DNA of 25,104 bases, from NCBI GenBank assembly GCA_000310025.1, contig FN649736.1, positions 1,837,580-1,862,683 of the forward strand. The letters are read 5' to 3'. This stretch comes from Ectocarpus siliculosus. Taxonomy: Eukaryota; Sar; Phaeophyceae; Ectocarpales; Ectocarpaceae. Position 1 is the stretch's first letter, and each line of letters starts with the position of its first letter. Below, one piece after another: positions 1 to 8,969 of this stretch. Made by a program: the position numbers and the translations under genes. The notes beneath the pieces are model-generated. The model searched no databases. It saw only the letters and a program-made list of their open reading frames with translations, and was not told the DNA's origin.

Positions 1-29
1 CACAACATGATCTACTCGACCACCATTAT

Positions 30-76
30 GGTTACCGCAAAAAAAAAAAACGAGGTAAAAAAAAAAAACGGTAACC
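30..76. repeat. A-tracts inside a short inverted repeat
   Basis: Two runs of twelve A (39-50 and 57-68) lie between the 8-bp arms GGTTACCG (30-37) and CGGTAACC (69-76). The arms are exact reverse complements. No coding signal is present. The homopolymers make base-level accuracy here doubtful. Confidence 0.7.
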
Positions 77-104
77 TGGTTGCCGAGTTCACGAAGTGAA
101 TTGG

Positions 105-293
105 CTTGTTTTACAACGTCGTTTCCAAGCGACGAAAACCCAATCCCGATGGCAAACACCGAGTGGGGGGCTTGTTTTACAACGTCGTTGCCAAGCGACG
201 AAAACCCAATCCCGATGGCAAACACCGAGTGGGGGGCTTGTTTTACAACGTCGTTGCCAAGCGACGAAAACCCAAACCCCGATGGCAAACACC
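105..293. repeat. 66-bp tandem repeat, about 2.9 copies
   Basis: Copies begin at 105, 171 and 237, the third ending in the following G-tract. Copies differ by single bases (TTTCC versus TTGCC after CGTCG). Each copy contains a potential hairpin in which GTTTT...CGTCG pairs with CGACG...AAAAC. The period is a multiple of three, so several frames stay open; I regard the overlapping ORFs on both strands as a by-product of the repeat, not genes. Confidence 0.85.
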
Positions 294-318
294 GGGGGGG
301 GCGGGGGGGGGGGGGGGG
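294..318. repeat. Near-pure G tract
   Basis: 24 of 25 bases are G, with one C at 302. It follows the 66-bp repeat directly. It could fold as a G-quadruplex, or its length may be a sequencing artefact. Confidence 0.8.
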
Positions 319-584
319 TAGTTTGGGTCCAGAAAAAAAAAATCGTGTACCCTTGGCGGCCTTTTTTTTTCGCCAGAGGCGAAATGTTTTTCGTGGGGGC
401 TTTTTGTGCTGGAAAGAGGCATATCCTGCCATTAAAACACGTAAAAAACACGATAATTGACACTTGAACGCTATATTTGGTTGATTTTTATACGGAAAAG
501 CCCAATTTTTCGCTCCGCTGGCGGCACCCTCCGGGGGCTCCCCCGGGGGGCTCCTGCGGGGGGGCGCATCGCGCCCTCGGCTCG

Positions 585-604
585 GGTCTGCGCAAGCGCA
601 GACC
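585..604. repeat. 20-base palindrome
   Basis: GGTCTGCGC and GCGCAGACC are exact reverse complements separated by AA. The GC-rich stem would be stable. No T-run follows and no gene end is nearby, so I do not call it a terminator. Confidence 0.75.
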
Positions 605-901
605 TAACCTCCGGACTTTTTTACTCTCTGCTTCACATTCAGATTTGGTTGTTGGACCGCAAGATCCACAGAAGGACTCTCTTGTTGATTGGGTTTCATG
701 TTGAATGGGATTAAAAAAATTTCCAGCGGTCCACTCTTTAGGACTTAAAACAGGACGACCCAAACCGAAATCGGGTTAGGAAAAATGGTGAAATGATTTA
801 CAGTGGGGGCTACGGTTTTAGAGAGGGGTGTACATGTTGTGTGCATGATGACCAAGAATACCTCTCTCTCTTAAACACGACCTCCTCGTAGCTAATCCGA
901 G

Positions 902-939
902 GTTTTCTCTTAAACAGGGATTTCGGTTTAAGAGAAAAC
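902..939. repeat. Perfect 14-bp inverted repeat, 10-base loop
   Basis: The left arm 902-915 (GTTTTCTCTTAAAC) is an exact reverse complement of the right arm 926-939; the loop is 916-925. A related CTCTTAAAC string lies upstream near 868. No open frame uses it. Confidence 0.8.
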
Positions 940-1248
940 TATCATAAAACGAGTATACGCCTTTTTAACAGGGTCTAGCCTGATTGAAGTGATGAAATAT
1001 ATTTTTTAATTTTTTTCCACAATATGTTCGTGCGTTATTGGCCCTCACCCAGCGTGATTTTCCTCCTTGTTGTTGTGGACGAAGCACAACAGAACACAGA
1101 AACAGTAGCAAATGATACACTCTGTATGTTTGTATGTAATTCCGTGGTCTCCAAGGTGTACAGCAGCGTATCCCGGCATGGGTGGTTCGTAAACAGTGGG
1201 GGGGAGGGGGCGTGCTCTTACGTTTCCATGCCTTACTTAGACCGTTGA

Positions 1249-1273
1249 CGACGCTTCCTCGAGAAAAGCGTCG
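1249..1273. repeat. Small hairpin with 8-bp arms
   Basis: CGACGCTT (1249-1256) pairs with AAGCGTCG (1266-1273). It sits beside a (GTC)n-like stretch. No function is evident. Confidence 0.5.
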
Positions 1274-1624
1274 AAGACAGATTGTTTCCACTGTCGTCGT
1301 CGTCGACGAAATGTTGTTGCATTTCGTGTACGAACGAACCAGAACGGACTCGTCGTCTCGTCCGTGTGATGGGTGATGCATGAAGGTCACGGAATGCAGA
1401 CCTCCTCAACGGCGTCAAGTCGGCAGAAAACGGCCTCATTCTTCGCATGAGGAAGTGTCGTACAGCGCACGTCGTTTTCAGGTCCTCTGTATGACCGACC
1501 CACCAGCGATGTACGTTTGTTTGAAAAATGGCCCACAGCAGTGCTATAGCTAGCGTCGTTGAATATGGACGTCGTTTGTGTCCGATATTTTAACATGTTT
1601 TTCGCCTTTGACTTGACTTCGAAT

Positions 1625-1628
1625 GGAA
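1625..1628. other. Target-site duplication GGAA, left copy
   Basis: GGAA directly abuts the 3' LTR and is repeated at 5118-5121 directly abutting the 5' LTR, the expected result of retroviral-type integration. Confidence 0.75.
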
Positions 1629-2087
1629 TGACGTGCAATCGGCCGGCGGTGGCCTATCGCGCATAGATAAAAGTAAGTGTAGATGTGTGCCAGTGGGGTC
1701 GTGCGTGTGGTGTGCGTCTGGAAGGTGTCTGCGATCAAAGTGTGTTTCTTAGGCATTCTTGGGCTGGGAACTGCAGGGAGTCGAACTCTGAATGAAATCA
1801 GGCGGGCGGGCGTGCCACGGCAGCTGCTGCCCCCGTCCATCTATCTTTCTCTCTCTCATAACTAAATACAATTCCCTCATAAGTACGTTATTCCAACCAT
1901 AACCAACACTTTCTGAATCCTAGTCTCCGTCTCATATACTTTTCATGGCCTTATTTGAAGATATATCAACCAGAACTACCCTGCTCCCAGAGCCAACATT
2001 CTCAAGTCCATTCCATTACGCCTCAACATCTATACTGCCCCAAGTTTCTGACACTAAAAAAAACTAGGGTTGACTTACGGCACGACA
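1629..2087 (-). repeat. 3' LTR (459 bp)
   Basis: Read on the minus strand it starts TGTCGTGC and ends GCACGTCA. It aligns over most of its length with 4396-5117, sharing the blocks around 1690-1830 and 4437-4570 and the terminal block CTAGGGTTGACTTA. It lacks about 260 bp present in the 5' copy, which I read as a deletion here. Confidence 0.85.
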
Positions 2088-2099
2088 TTCGCCCCCACC
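2088..2099 (-). promoter_or_regulatory. Polypurine-like tract of the LTR element
   Basis: GGTGGGGGCGAA on the minus strand directly precedes the TG start of the 3' LTR, the position of a plus-strand primer. One C and one T interrupt the purines. Confidence 0.6.
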
Positions 2100-2739
2100 A
2101 GGTTCGACGTATACTTGTCTGCGATTAGTTTCGTTTGAATCAACACTTAACCCCAACGTGCAATACCTGACCTACAACCAATATCATCATTCCCCTGAAA
2201 CAATTCCGTACCTTAAGCACCCAAAACATCAACTGATGTGTTCCACACTCCGATTAATTCCGTAATGACTGTGATACCACTGCAATATGACTCCATCACA
2301 AGGTACATTCTTTAGCCAAAACAAGAATTGCTCAAACACAACATATAATTTTGACCCGTATTCGACCGCACCACTTGGCACGCTTTTCCGCAGTCGTAAG
2401 CACTTCCAATTCAAACACCTAATCGTCTTCCAACTCAAACATGTACTTCTTGACACTTTTCGCCGTTCGGTGTGCATGCATCCGGTGTGCATGCCAGCAC
2501 CACGTTCCTGGATCTTGTACTATGTAGGTTGTCCGTCGTCATATTCTTCTTCAGAAGCGCCACGTTGATGTTTTTGCCGATGTCCACCAGCTTGATGTGC
2601 TTGATGCCTTCTTCCCACCTCGGATCCGGAGTCACCTACACCACTTTCTTTCGCAAACTGACACCCAGCCTTTAAGTCTAAAAAATATAAATAGCCCTTG
2701 TGTCACAGCAAAGTTTATAATCGTCTCTCTCCCTTCCTG

Positions 2740-3117
2740 CTAGCAATCGTCCTCTTTTGGACCCTGAATGCGGTACCTCCGATACCTAATGTTCCCTCCG
2801 GCCGATTGTTCCGGCTGATCATTCCAATACTTAAGTACCACGTGTCCATATTGCTACAACTCTACCTCATGCTCCCACGTACACTTAGTCAACCCCGTCC
2901 AATGCGTGTAGTACTGAACCGCCCCCTTACCACTGATACCTCGACACGGGACCAATTCTTTACTATCCGCTTCTTCCTCCACGCCCTCAGCCGTGAGATG
3001 GAACGGAGGCGCTAACTCAGAAAACATTTTCAAGAAATACTTGCTGAAACCCCCCGGAAAAAACCTAGACCTATCCACGTTCTCATGCGGAGTATAACAC
3101 TTCTTACACCGATACAT
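2740..3117 (-). pseudogene. Broken chromodomain, C-terminal end of the element's polyprotein
   Basis: From 3117 the frame gives 87 residues ending TAG at 2856-2854. The last 42 fit a chromodomain: VEEEAD-type start, the aromatic core QYYTHWTGL, then CTWEHEVEL. After the stop the same frame continues with QYGHVVLKYW and YRRYRIQGPK to a second stop at 2742-2740, in keeping with a C-terminal extension after the chromodomain. The internal TAG lies where a Gln codon would fit. Chromodomains in retrotransposon integrases direct insertion to chromatin. No integrase core precedes it, and the frame is closed by TAA not far upstream, so this is a relic. A fragment of a host chromodomain gene is less likely given its position inside the LTRs. 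Confidence 0.68.
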
Positions 3118-3577
3118 CGATACCCTCGAGCTAATGTTTTATCCCTGGAACATTCTCATTCATTTCCAAAAACAATATATTTTGGAGCCCCCCACATGAT
3201 TTTGGATCTTCTCTCTCCACCCGCTTCTCATTTATCTCTCCCACCCTTGCCTGGTCATCCACCAAGTTGTACGGCCCAGTTGCTGCCAGCGAGCCGTTCA
3301 ACTGACCGTCAAATCATCAGTTCTGCATCGCCCTCCGCCTCATCTTCATGCGATTAGCCTTCCAACCCCCCAGGTGGTTCAACCATCTGTCCCACCTTGC
3401 CCTTTTTGCACATCGTCATCACCACCTGACATACGACGATTGGAGCTGCTGTCATCGAATTTTGCCTTGACAGTGGTGCTCTTGAGCTCTCTTCACATAA
3501 TACTCTGAGGATCTAGCCCTGCGTGGCTCCAACAGCCGCAACCCTTGCATGGACAGTGCATCCCTCGCCATTCTCTC

Positions 3578-4050
3578 ATCCACACTAAGGCGCTTTGCCA
3601 TCCCCCCCGACATCTCAGAACGCCTTGACTCTTCACCCGAGGCCCTTTTGCCAGACGCCTTTCCCGACTTAAAGACACACGTTTTTTCAACTGGTCTCCA
3701 GTCCCACCTTTGTGCGACACATTCCCCCCCAAAGCGTGCGCAATACCCACAGAACCCGTCTTGCCCGCAGGCGACCCACCGATTCACCCAGAGACCTCAG
3801 CCCCTGTTTTTATCCGCTCTGAGGAGCTTTGCCTTTCCCCCAGACATCTCAGAACGCCTTGATTCCTCACCCGAGGCCCGTGACCGACCTCTTTCCCGAC
3901 TTGAAGACGCATGTTTCTCCAACACAGCAACACATCTCCAGTCCCACCTCCCTGCGAACACTCCTTGAGAGCGTGCCCAATAACCACATAACCCTTCTTG
4001 CCCGGAGGCGATCCACCCTTTTCCCCGGAAACCTCAGACCCTGTCCCTTG
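3578..4050. repeat. Diverged tandem duplication, about 234 bp, inside the LTR element
   Basis: The block around CATCTCAGAACGCC at 3611 recurs at 3845, an offset of 234. Similarity runs roughly from 3578-3811 to 3812-4050 with indels. On the minus strand both copies keep related short frames (GKTGSVGIAHAL and GKKGYVVIGHAL), so it may be a duplicated piece of the degraded gag-like region. Confidence 0.75.
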
Positions 4051-4165
4051 TCCATCCTCAGTTGTCTGCTGTACACCCTTGGTGGCTCGTCCCAGGACTG
4101 TCATGAGCCCACCAACTTCAAGTGCTTCACCCGACCCCTTTCTTCCTCTCCAACTGAGGTCCGTT

Positions 4166-4339
4166 CTATGTCAATACATCCTCCCTCGTTGACAACGGCG
4201 TTGCTGCCGACTCATTTCCCCCAGTCAACAACGTATCCGTCCCACCGCCGATAGAACCATTTCCTCCTCCTCCCCTATGGCCCGAGTGAGCATCCTTCCC
4301 TTCATCGCTCGTCCCCTCAACCCCCTCACCTCCCGACAT
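4166..4339 (-). CDS. Short Gly-rich ORF in the gag position (57 aa)
   Basis: This is the first ATG after the primer-binding site. It gives a 57-residue product starting MSGGEGVEGTSDEGKD and ending at TAG. It is rich in Gly, Ser, Thr and Asp and has no zinc knuckle. Low-complexity acidic/Gly-rich starts are common in Gag-like proteins, but this alone does not show a Gag. It is probably the truncated start of a former gag frame; downstream frames are interrupted. Confidence 0.35.
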   Translation of the reverse strand: MSGGEGVEGTSDEGKDAHSGHRGGGGNGSIGGGTDTLLTGGNESAATPLSTREDVLT

Positions 4340-4376
4340 GTTGAAGCCACACCACAGACAGTGTGCAACACAGCGA

Positions 4377-4394
4377 GCCCCTCCTTCGGTGCCA
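4377..4394 (-). promoter_or_regulatory. Primer-binding-like site of the LTR element
   Basis: On the minus strand, one base after the 5' LTR end, the sequence reads TGGCACCGAAGGAGGGGC. TGG complements the universal tRNA CCA end, as expected of a minus-strand primer site. I cannot name the tRNA. Confidence 0.65.
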
Positions 4395-4395
4395 G

Positions 4396-5117
4396 TGACG
4401 TGGAATCGGCCGACGGTGGCCTATTGCGCGTAGATATGTGCCAGTGGGGTCGTGCGTGTGGTGTGCGTCTGGAAGGTGTCTGCGATCAAAGTGTGTTTCT
4501 TAGGCCTTCTTGGGCTGGGAACTGCAGGGAAGTCGAACACTGAAATCAGGCGGGCGGGCGCGTCCCCGCAGCTGCTGCCCCCTTACATCTCCCTCTCTCT
4601 CTGATAACTACAATTCCCTCATAAGCATGTCATTCCAACCATAAACCAACTCTTCCTGAATTCTAGTCTCCGTCTTTTCATAACCTTGTTTGACGATATC
4701 TCAACCAGAACTAAACCCAACCCTGCTCCCATAGCCAACATGCTCAAGTCCATCCAATATGGCTCAAATATATATAATGCGATTAAACTACCCAATGTTA
4801 TGGAATTTGAATTGTAGAAAGTGTCAACGGTATTACGGATTAATTCCCTGAGGAAATGCGGGAGATGTAACTCCCGATGGAAGGATGAAACAGGGGGATA
4901 GGAAGGCCCCTTTTAGAGGGAACATGTCCTCCCCCTCTGTGCTCAGTCTACCTTTGAGAGCAAAGAAACAGCAATCACTGCTGTTCCAAGAGGTTAATAA
5001 ACAAGCGAGTCTTCATCAGGGTCTTCAGAGATCGCTACGCGTGGAATCCCAGAACACCCATCTTCTTACACGTTTTTTTTACACTTACACTCACTAGGGT
5101 TGACTTATTGCACGACA
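4396..5117 (-). repeat. 5' LTR (722 bp)
   Basis: Same ends as the 3' LTR: TGTCGTGC at 5117 and CACGTCA at 4396 on the minus strand. A TATATATA string near 4768-4777 could be its promoter element. The 4785-5080 stretch has no counterpart in the other LTR. Several substitutions and indels between the copies indicate an old insertion. Confidence 0.85.
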
Positions 5118-5121
5118 GGAA
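5118..5121. other. Target-site duplication GGAA, right copy
   Basis: Matches 1625-1628 and abuts the 5' LTR end. With only four bases, chance agreement is about 1 in 256, but it coincides exactly with independently defined LTR ends. Confidence 0.75.
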
Positions 5122-5344
5122 ACGGAGGGAGTCAAGCCTGGACGAGGAGGCGTGACAAGGGCGGAGCCCAATAATTAGGATGATTATTGATAGCATAGAC
5201 AGGGCCCAGCTTTGATTGAAACTGTGAAACTGGGAATCTATCTTCATATGTATGTACAAGCAGATTTCCGAGCGCCAGAGAAGCAAAAGAAACAGAAAAA
5301 ATGGCCGGGATTCGAACCCCTGACCCTGGACAGACACTGGCCAC

Positions 5345-5619
5345 AGTGTTGTGGAGGAACAGAGAAATAAAAAGGGAAGGCAGCAAGCCCGTTGCTCCTG
5401 GCTTCGGGTACTCGCAGTTTTTGTTTGATCTCTTGTTTTAGCCTTCTTACACCAGGTCCGCTCAGCCCCCACTCGGAGAGTATGGGAGCGGGGCTGAGGT
5501 TTTGATCCCCCTTCAAGTACTTCAATACCCCTCAACGAAAATTCAAAATATCCAACAAGCGCTCGTACCATGCTCATGCAACGCTCATACAACGCCCATA
5601 CACTAGTTGCTCCATTACA
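5345..5619. repeat. Dispersed direct repeat, copy A
   Basis: Shares long blocks with copy B at 6401-6680, including GCTCCTGGCTTCGGGT, TTGTTTGATCTCTTGTTT, ACCAGGTCCGCTCAGC and CTTCAAGTACTTCAATACCC, in the same order with small indels. The copies are about 1.05 kb apart. They could be LTRs or fragments of one repeat family; I found no clear TG...CA ends or target duplication. Confidence 0.75.
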
Positions 5620-6400
5620 TTAGCCCACCCTGGGAAGTCGTAGATGTAGATACTTTATCTTCAATCCAATACGCAACCTCAATAAAGATCGAAGATGCGA
5701 CTTTCCATACGAAACACAAAATAAAAAGCAACTATAGTGTCGGAGGAAAATAGTTTATCCCCGACAGGTACTCCAAACCATCCCCACACCACTACTGAGA
5801 ATCAGATCGCCTACGACGGAGCCAGCGGGAATCAAAACGGGGTTCGGGCGTGATGAAAACGCGAAGGTCGGGGTGACTATTGCATGCAACAATTAAAATA
5901 ATCTCACACCACCCAAACACGCGCTGCTAGCGTACCACGGCGTATCATGTCAAAACAAAACACAATAAAAAATGTAGCGACCCGCAGGCGGCATTATCTC
6001 AAAGCACAGATCCGGATGGGGCGACGGCCAGCTGTGCCACAACGCCTGGTGTCCGCGACGTAACGCCATCATCCGCGGAAGGGTTGGTCAAACCACGAGC
6101 GAGTACGGTGTTTTTGCAAGCATCAAGAACGGCAAGGAGCATCCAAAACCGTGGAGTAACTAATAATGATGGGAGAGAAAGCTGTCTAGCGCCCGGGGTG
6201 TCTAAGAATCGAACAATTACGGACCTGTTGAGAAACTACACTAATCTGCCCACAAGCCACCAAAGTCCATCCAAAGCTTTGTACCAAATGTGGGCCCCGA
6301 CAGGCAAAACAGAAACACAGAAGCAGACGACGCCACAATGTTATGGGAGGAACAGAAATAAACACCGAATGGGTAGTCTTTCTGTGCGTGTATTTATTTC

Positions 6401-6680
6401 ATGTTATGGAGGAATAGAGAAATATAAAAGTCCGCTGCTCCTGGCTTCGGGTGCTCACAGCAGTTGTTGTTTGATCTCTTGTTTAGCCTTCTTAGACCAG
6501 GTCCGCTCAGCGCCCACTCGGAGAGTGAGGGTGCGGGGCTGGGATTTTGATCCTCCTTCAAGTACTTCAATACCCCTCAACGACCATACATATCCAACGA
6601 AATTTCAAAATATCCAAAGCGCTCAAACACAATTTTCATGCAACGCTCGTACAACGCTCTACACTACAGTTGCTCCATTA
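6401..6680. repeat. Dispersed direct repeat, copy B
   Basis: Counterpart of copy A in direct orientation. Just upstream (about 6339-6360) a short ATGTTATGGGAGGAACAG string repeats the start of copy B, suggesting a local duplication. The overlapping 208-codon frame is a by-product. Confidence 0.75.
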
Positions 6681-8773
6681 CAACAACAGCAGGTCTCTGG
6701 TACCAACTAGACTACCGGGGCGACCGGTATGCGGCCAGTTTTATACCACACCATATGCATATGGAGATAAAAAAATAGAGGAGTGACGGCGAGACGGCGA
6801 GACTGTGCCGAGAAGAAGCGGGAAAGCTGCGAAAGGGAACTTGCCACAGTCTCGAACTCTCGAACTTTCGGCGAACTACTGAACTAGCCTACTACGTCCT
6901 CTGGACAGTATGTACATAGTTCGGGAACAATAATAAATCACGTTTCGGTTCTTCGTTTGGCGGACCGACTCGGAACAACTGCTGTCTTTCGTTAGTCAGC
7001 CGGAGGTGTATGTGTGCTGTTGCCAGCGATACAACATATGGTCGCTGCCTGTTCGAATGCCCCCAACAACCAATATTGGTAATCAACGAATCTGGGAATC
7101 TTCCGCGTGTTCGCACAGCAAGGATAGTAGTAAGTAGCGGGTGGATGGTCATTGGTCGAGGACGGTCCTGGATGGCTACATTAGTCCTGTAGACTAGTCA
7201 AGCAACAGCGCCGGCACCGAGAGCGCTTCTCGTGTTCCCCGACGGACTTGCTCTCGGTCAGGAGTTATGTGGTGTGTCATGTACTCCGCATCAACTTCAC
7301 GAGAACAACAGCAGTGGACGACGCGCGCTGGCCGTGTTTTGTTTTTCAAGCGAGGGACGGCTCTGTACACGAAGCACTCACGGAACGTCCAATGTGGACG
7401 AGCATACACGACAGGGGCAGATTGCATAGCTGGTAAGAAAGCAATATCTCTGGATGTTGGTGCTTGTTTATCGCCCTGTAGACTCGATCTAAGACTAGTC
7501 TGGTGGGTACAAACTTGGAGTGTACCGTTCCTTCCCTTTCCCACTCGTGACTCATCTTGTAGCAGCGCCTGGATCTGCGACCTACCGACGAATACTTCCG
7601 ACCACAGTTCTTCACGATTTTGCCCCTACTTGCTGCTGCATAGACAAGAAGCAGGGAGCGAGGTGAGCTCACTCGAATCCGCCACCAACACCGTTCGGAC
7701 AGTGCGAAAAAAATCGCTCATAGAAAACGCTTGCAACCCTAGCAGCGGGCTGCGCAAAAATAGTCCTAGGCGGAAGCGATTGATTGTGCTCTAGCGACGA
7801 CTGCCGTGCTTGGTGAGAGTTTTCGATTGCTCGAGACGAAAGACCAATCGATGCCTTGAGTCTCGCACAGCAGTTCAGTGTTGAGGTAGAGGAACACCCT
7901 GTTGTCATCCTTCCTTCGAATTCACCATGTTTCTCCTTCTGCTGCAAGGCGGCCGTGGTGCACAGAGTCAGTTTGCGATACGTCTCGGGCATATTGTGGT
8001 CCCACATGTGTAGCTTCTGCCGCTTTCTTTTTGACGCCTTGTCTTTCGTGTTTTGAAGAGAGGAAAATTGTGCGTGACGTTTTTCTGCCGCTGAGCAAGG
8101 TTTCGTCTGTTGTGAAATCTACGAAATTCCCGGTAGACGTGTTGCAATGTTGCGACTGGATGTATCTCAAGCCGCAAAACGTTGCTCGCCATGCTACACA
8201 TTTGCCTCGATACCGTACCAGAAATTAATCCGTATTTTTTCCTGTCCGCCTTTCGACACGCCCGACACACGAGCGCATTCGCGTGATGATACTCCAGTGA
8301 CGGTATGCATCACATTGATCCCAACACTATCGGGCGTACATGTACAATGATTCTCACCATACTGGTGTACGCATGGTGTGGTCTCTGGGAGTGATTAAAG
8401 CCTACGCCAGAGCTGACGTTGTTTCACCCCTCCCTCCCTGGCGTTCGGGGTGCTGCACCGGCCCCTGTCGCTGCTCGTTCAATTTACCAGCAGGTGTTGC
8501 GTGTTTTGCTGAATCTGCAAAATTTTATCGAATGAATCATTGAAATAATTCTCCAAATACCCATCAAGTGATGCTCGATATGCTACCCCACCACGAGCGA
8601 GAATTGTTGCCGTCGACAATTCAGGGTTTCCAAACCCTTCGCTCTGTTCACTGCTGCTGTCAGTCCCAAAACATAAGACTATTGCCTGTGCTGCTGCATG
8701 TCTCTGTCATGTAAAATGAAACTATACCGCAATTTAGGGGCGCAATACCCCCCCCACCCTATTTGTTCGTCAG

Positions 8774-8969
8774 GTTCATCAAAAAGGGGCTCGTGAGGTC
8801 TGTCGTCTCTCAGTTCGTGCTAGTACTTATTGCCCTACAACAGCAAGCTACCGCGCAGGACTTCACTTGCGCATCCGCGTTGATTCTTCCTGGCACCGGT
8901 CCATTTGATCCCGCGGTCCCCAATTCCGCCGGTCTCTGTCTTGAAGGGTGCACATCCAACAGAATCAAT
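8774..8969 (+). CDS. Exon 1: signal peptide and start of ectodomain
   Basis: After a C-rich/T-rich stretch and CAG at 8771-8773 the exon reads FIKKGLVRSVVSQFVLVLIA, then LQQQATAQ and a Cys-containing start DFTCASALILPGTG. This is a classic signal peptide: basic n-region, hydrophobic core and an A-T-A cleavage site before Q. The donor GTGAGG follows AAT in phase 0. The frame has no ATG between the upstream TAA (8712-8714) and the signal peptide, so the initiator must come from an upstream exon. One possibility is AT at 8709-8710 spliced to the first G of this exon. Confidence 0.75.

Larger units (their letters stand above)
319..1624. other. Non-coding stretch with hairpins; no gene seen
   Basis: Only short open frames occur, without recognisable protein content. 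A GC-rich block (about 507-575) precedes a palindrome at 585-604. Further inverted repeats lie at 902-939 and 1249-1273. No promoter, tRNA or domain is recognisable. Confidence 0.5.
1629..5117 (-). mobile_element. LTR retrotransposon remnant, probably chromodomain-type (Ty3/gypsy-like)
   Basis: Two related direct repeats begin TG and end CA and are flanked by a 4-bp duplication, GGAA (1625-1628 and 5118-5121). On the minus strand the order is 5' LTR (5117-4396), tRNA primer-binding-like site, Gly-rich short ORF, duplicated block, broken chromodomain, purine-rich tract, 3' LTR (2087-1629). The internal region is only about 2.3 kb, too short for full gag-pol, and I found no protease, reverse transcriptase, RNase H or integrase core. 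Stops, frame breaks and unequal LTR lengths mark it as old and defective, or as a non-autonomous derivative. A chromodomain at the 3' end of the internal region is typical of chromoviruses; the superfamily call is an inference. Confidence 0.82.
5122..8773. other. Intergenic region upstream of the long gene
   Basis: It contains a diverged direct-repeat pair (5345-5619 and 6401-6680), a tRNA-like B-box motif on the minus strand (about 5309-5323), and a (GACGGCGA)-like microsatellite near 6787. Open frames up to 208 codons on both strands show no domain, start context or splice partner that I can support. A promoter for the gene at 8774 should lie at the 3' end of this region, but I see no decisive motif. 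Confidence 0.5.

Noticed and set aside
80-467. Overlapping frames of 71-126 codons across the 66-bp repeat
   Set aside because: The period is divisible by three, so several frames stay open on both strands; they end in homopolymer translation.
5290-5370. tRNA gene on the minus strand around GGGGTTCGAATCCC
   Set aside because: Only a B-box-like T-arm is present. The T-stem has mismatches and no acceptor or anticodon arm can be formed.
6084-6710. 208-codon plus-strand frame
   Set aside because: It covers repeat copy B and mixed low-complexity sequence, with no recognisable domain and no matching frame in copy A.
7267-8270. Frames of 175 (+), 112 (-) and 100 (-) codons
   Set aside because: No domain, no consistent splice partner, and composition unlike the GC-rich exons of the confirmed gene.
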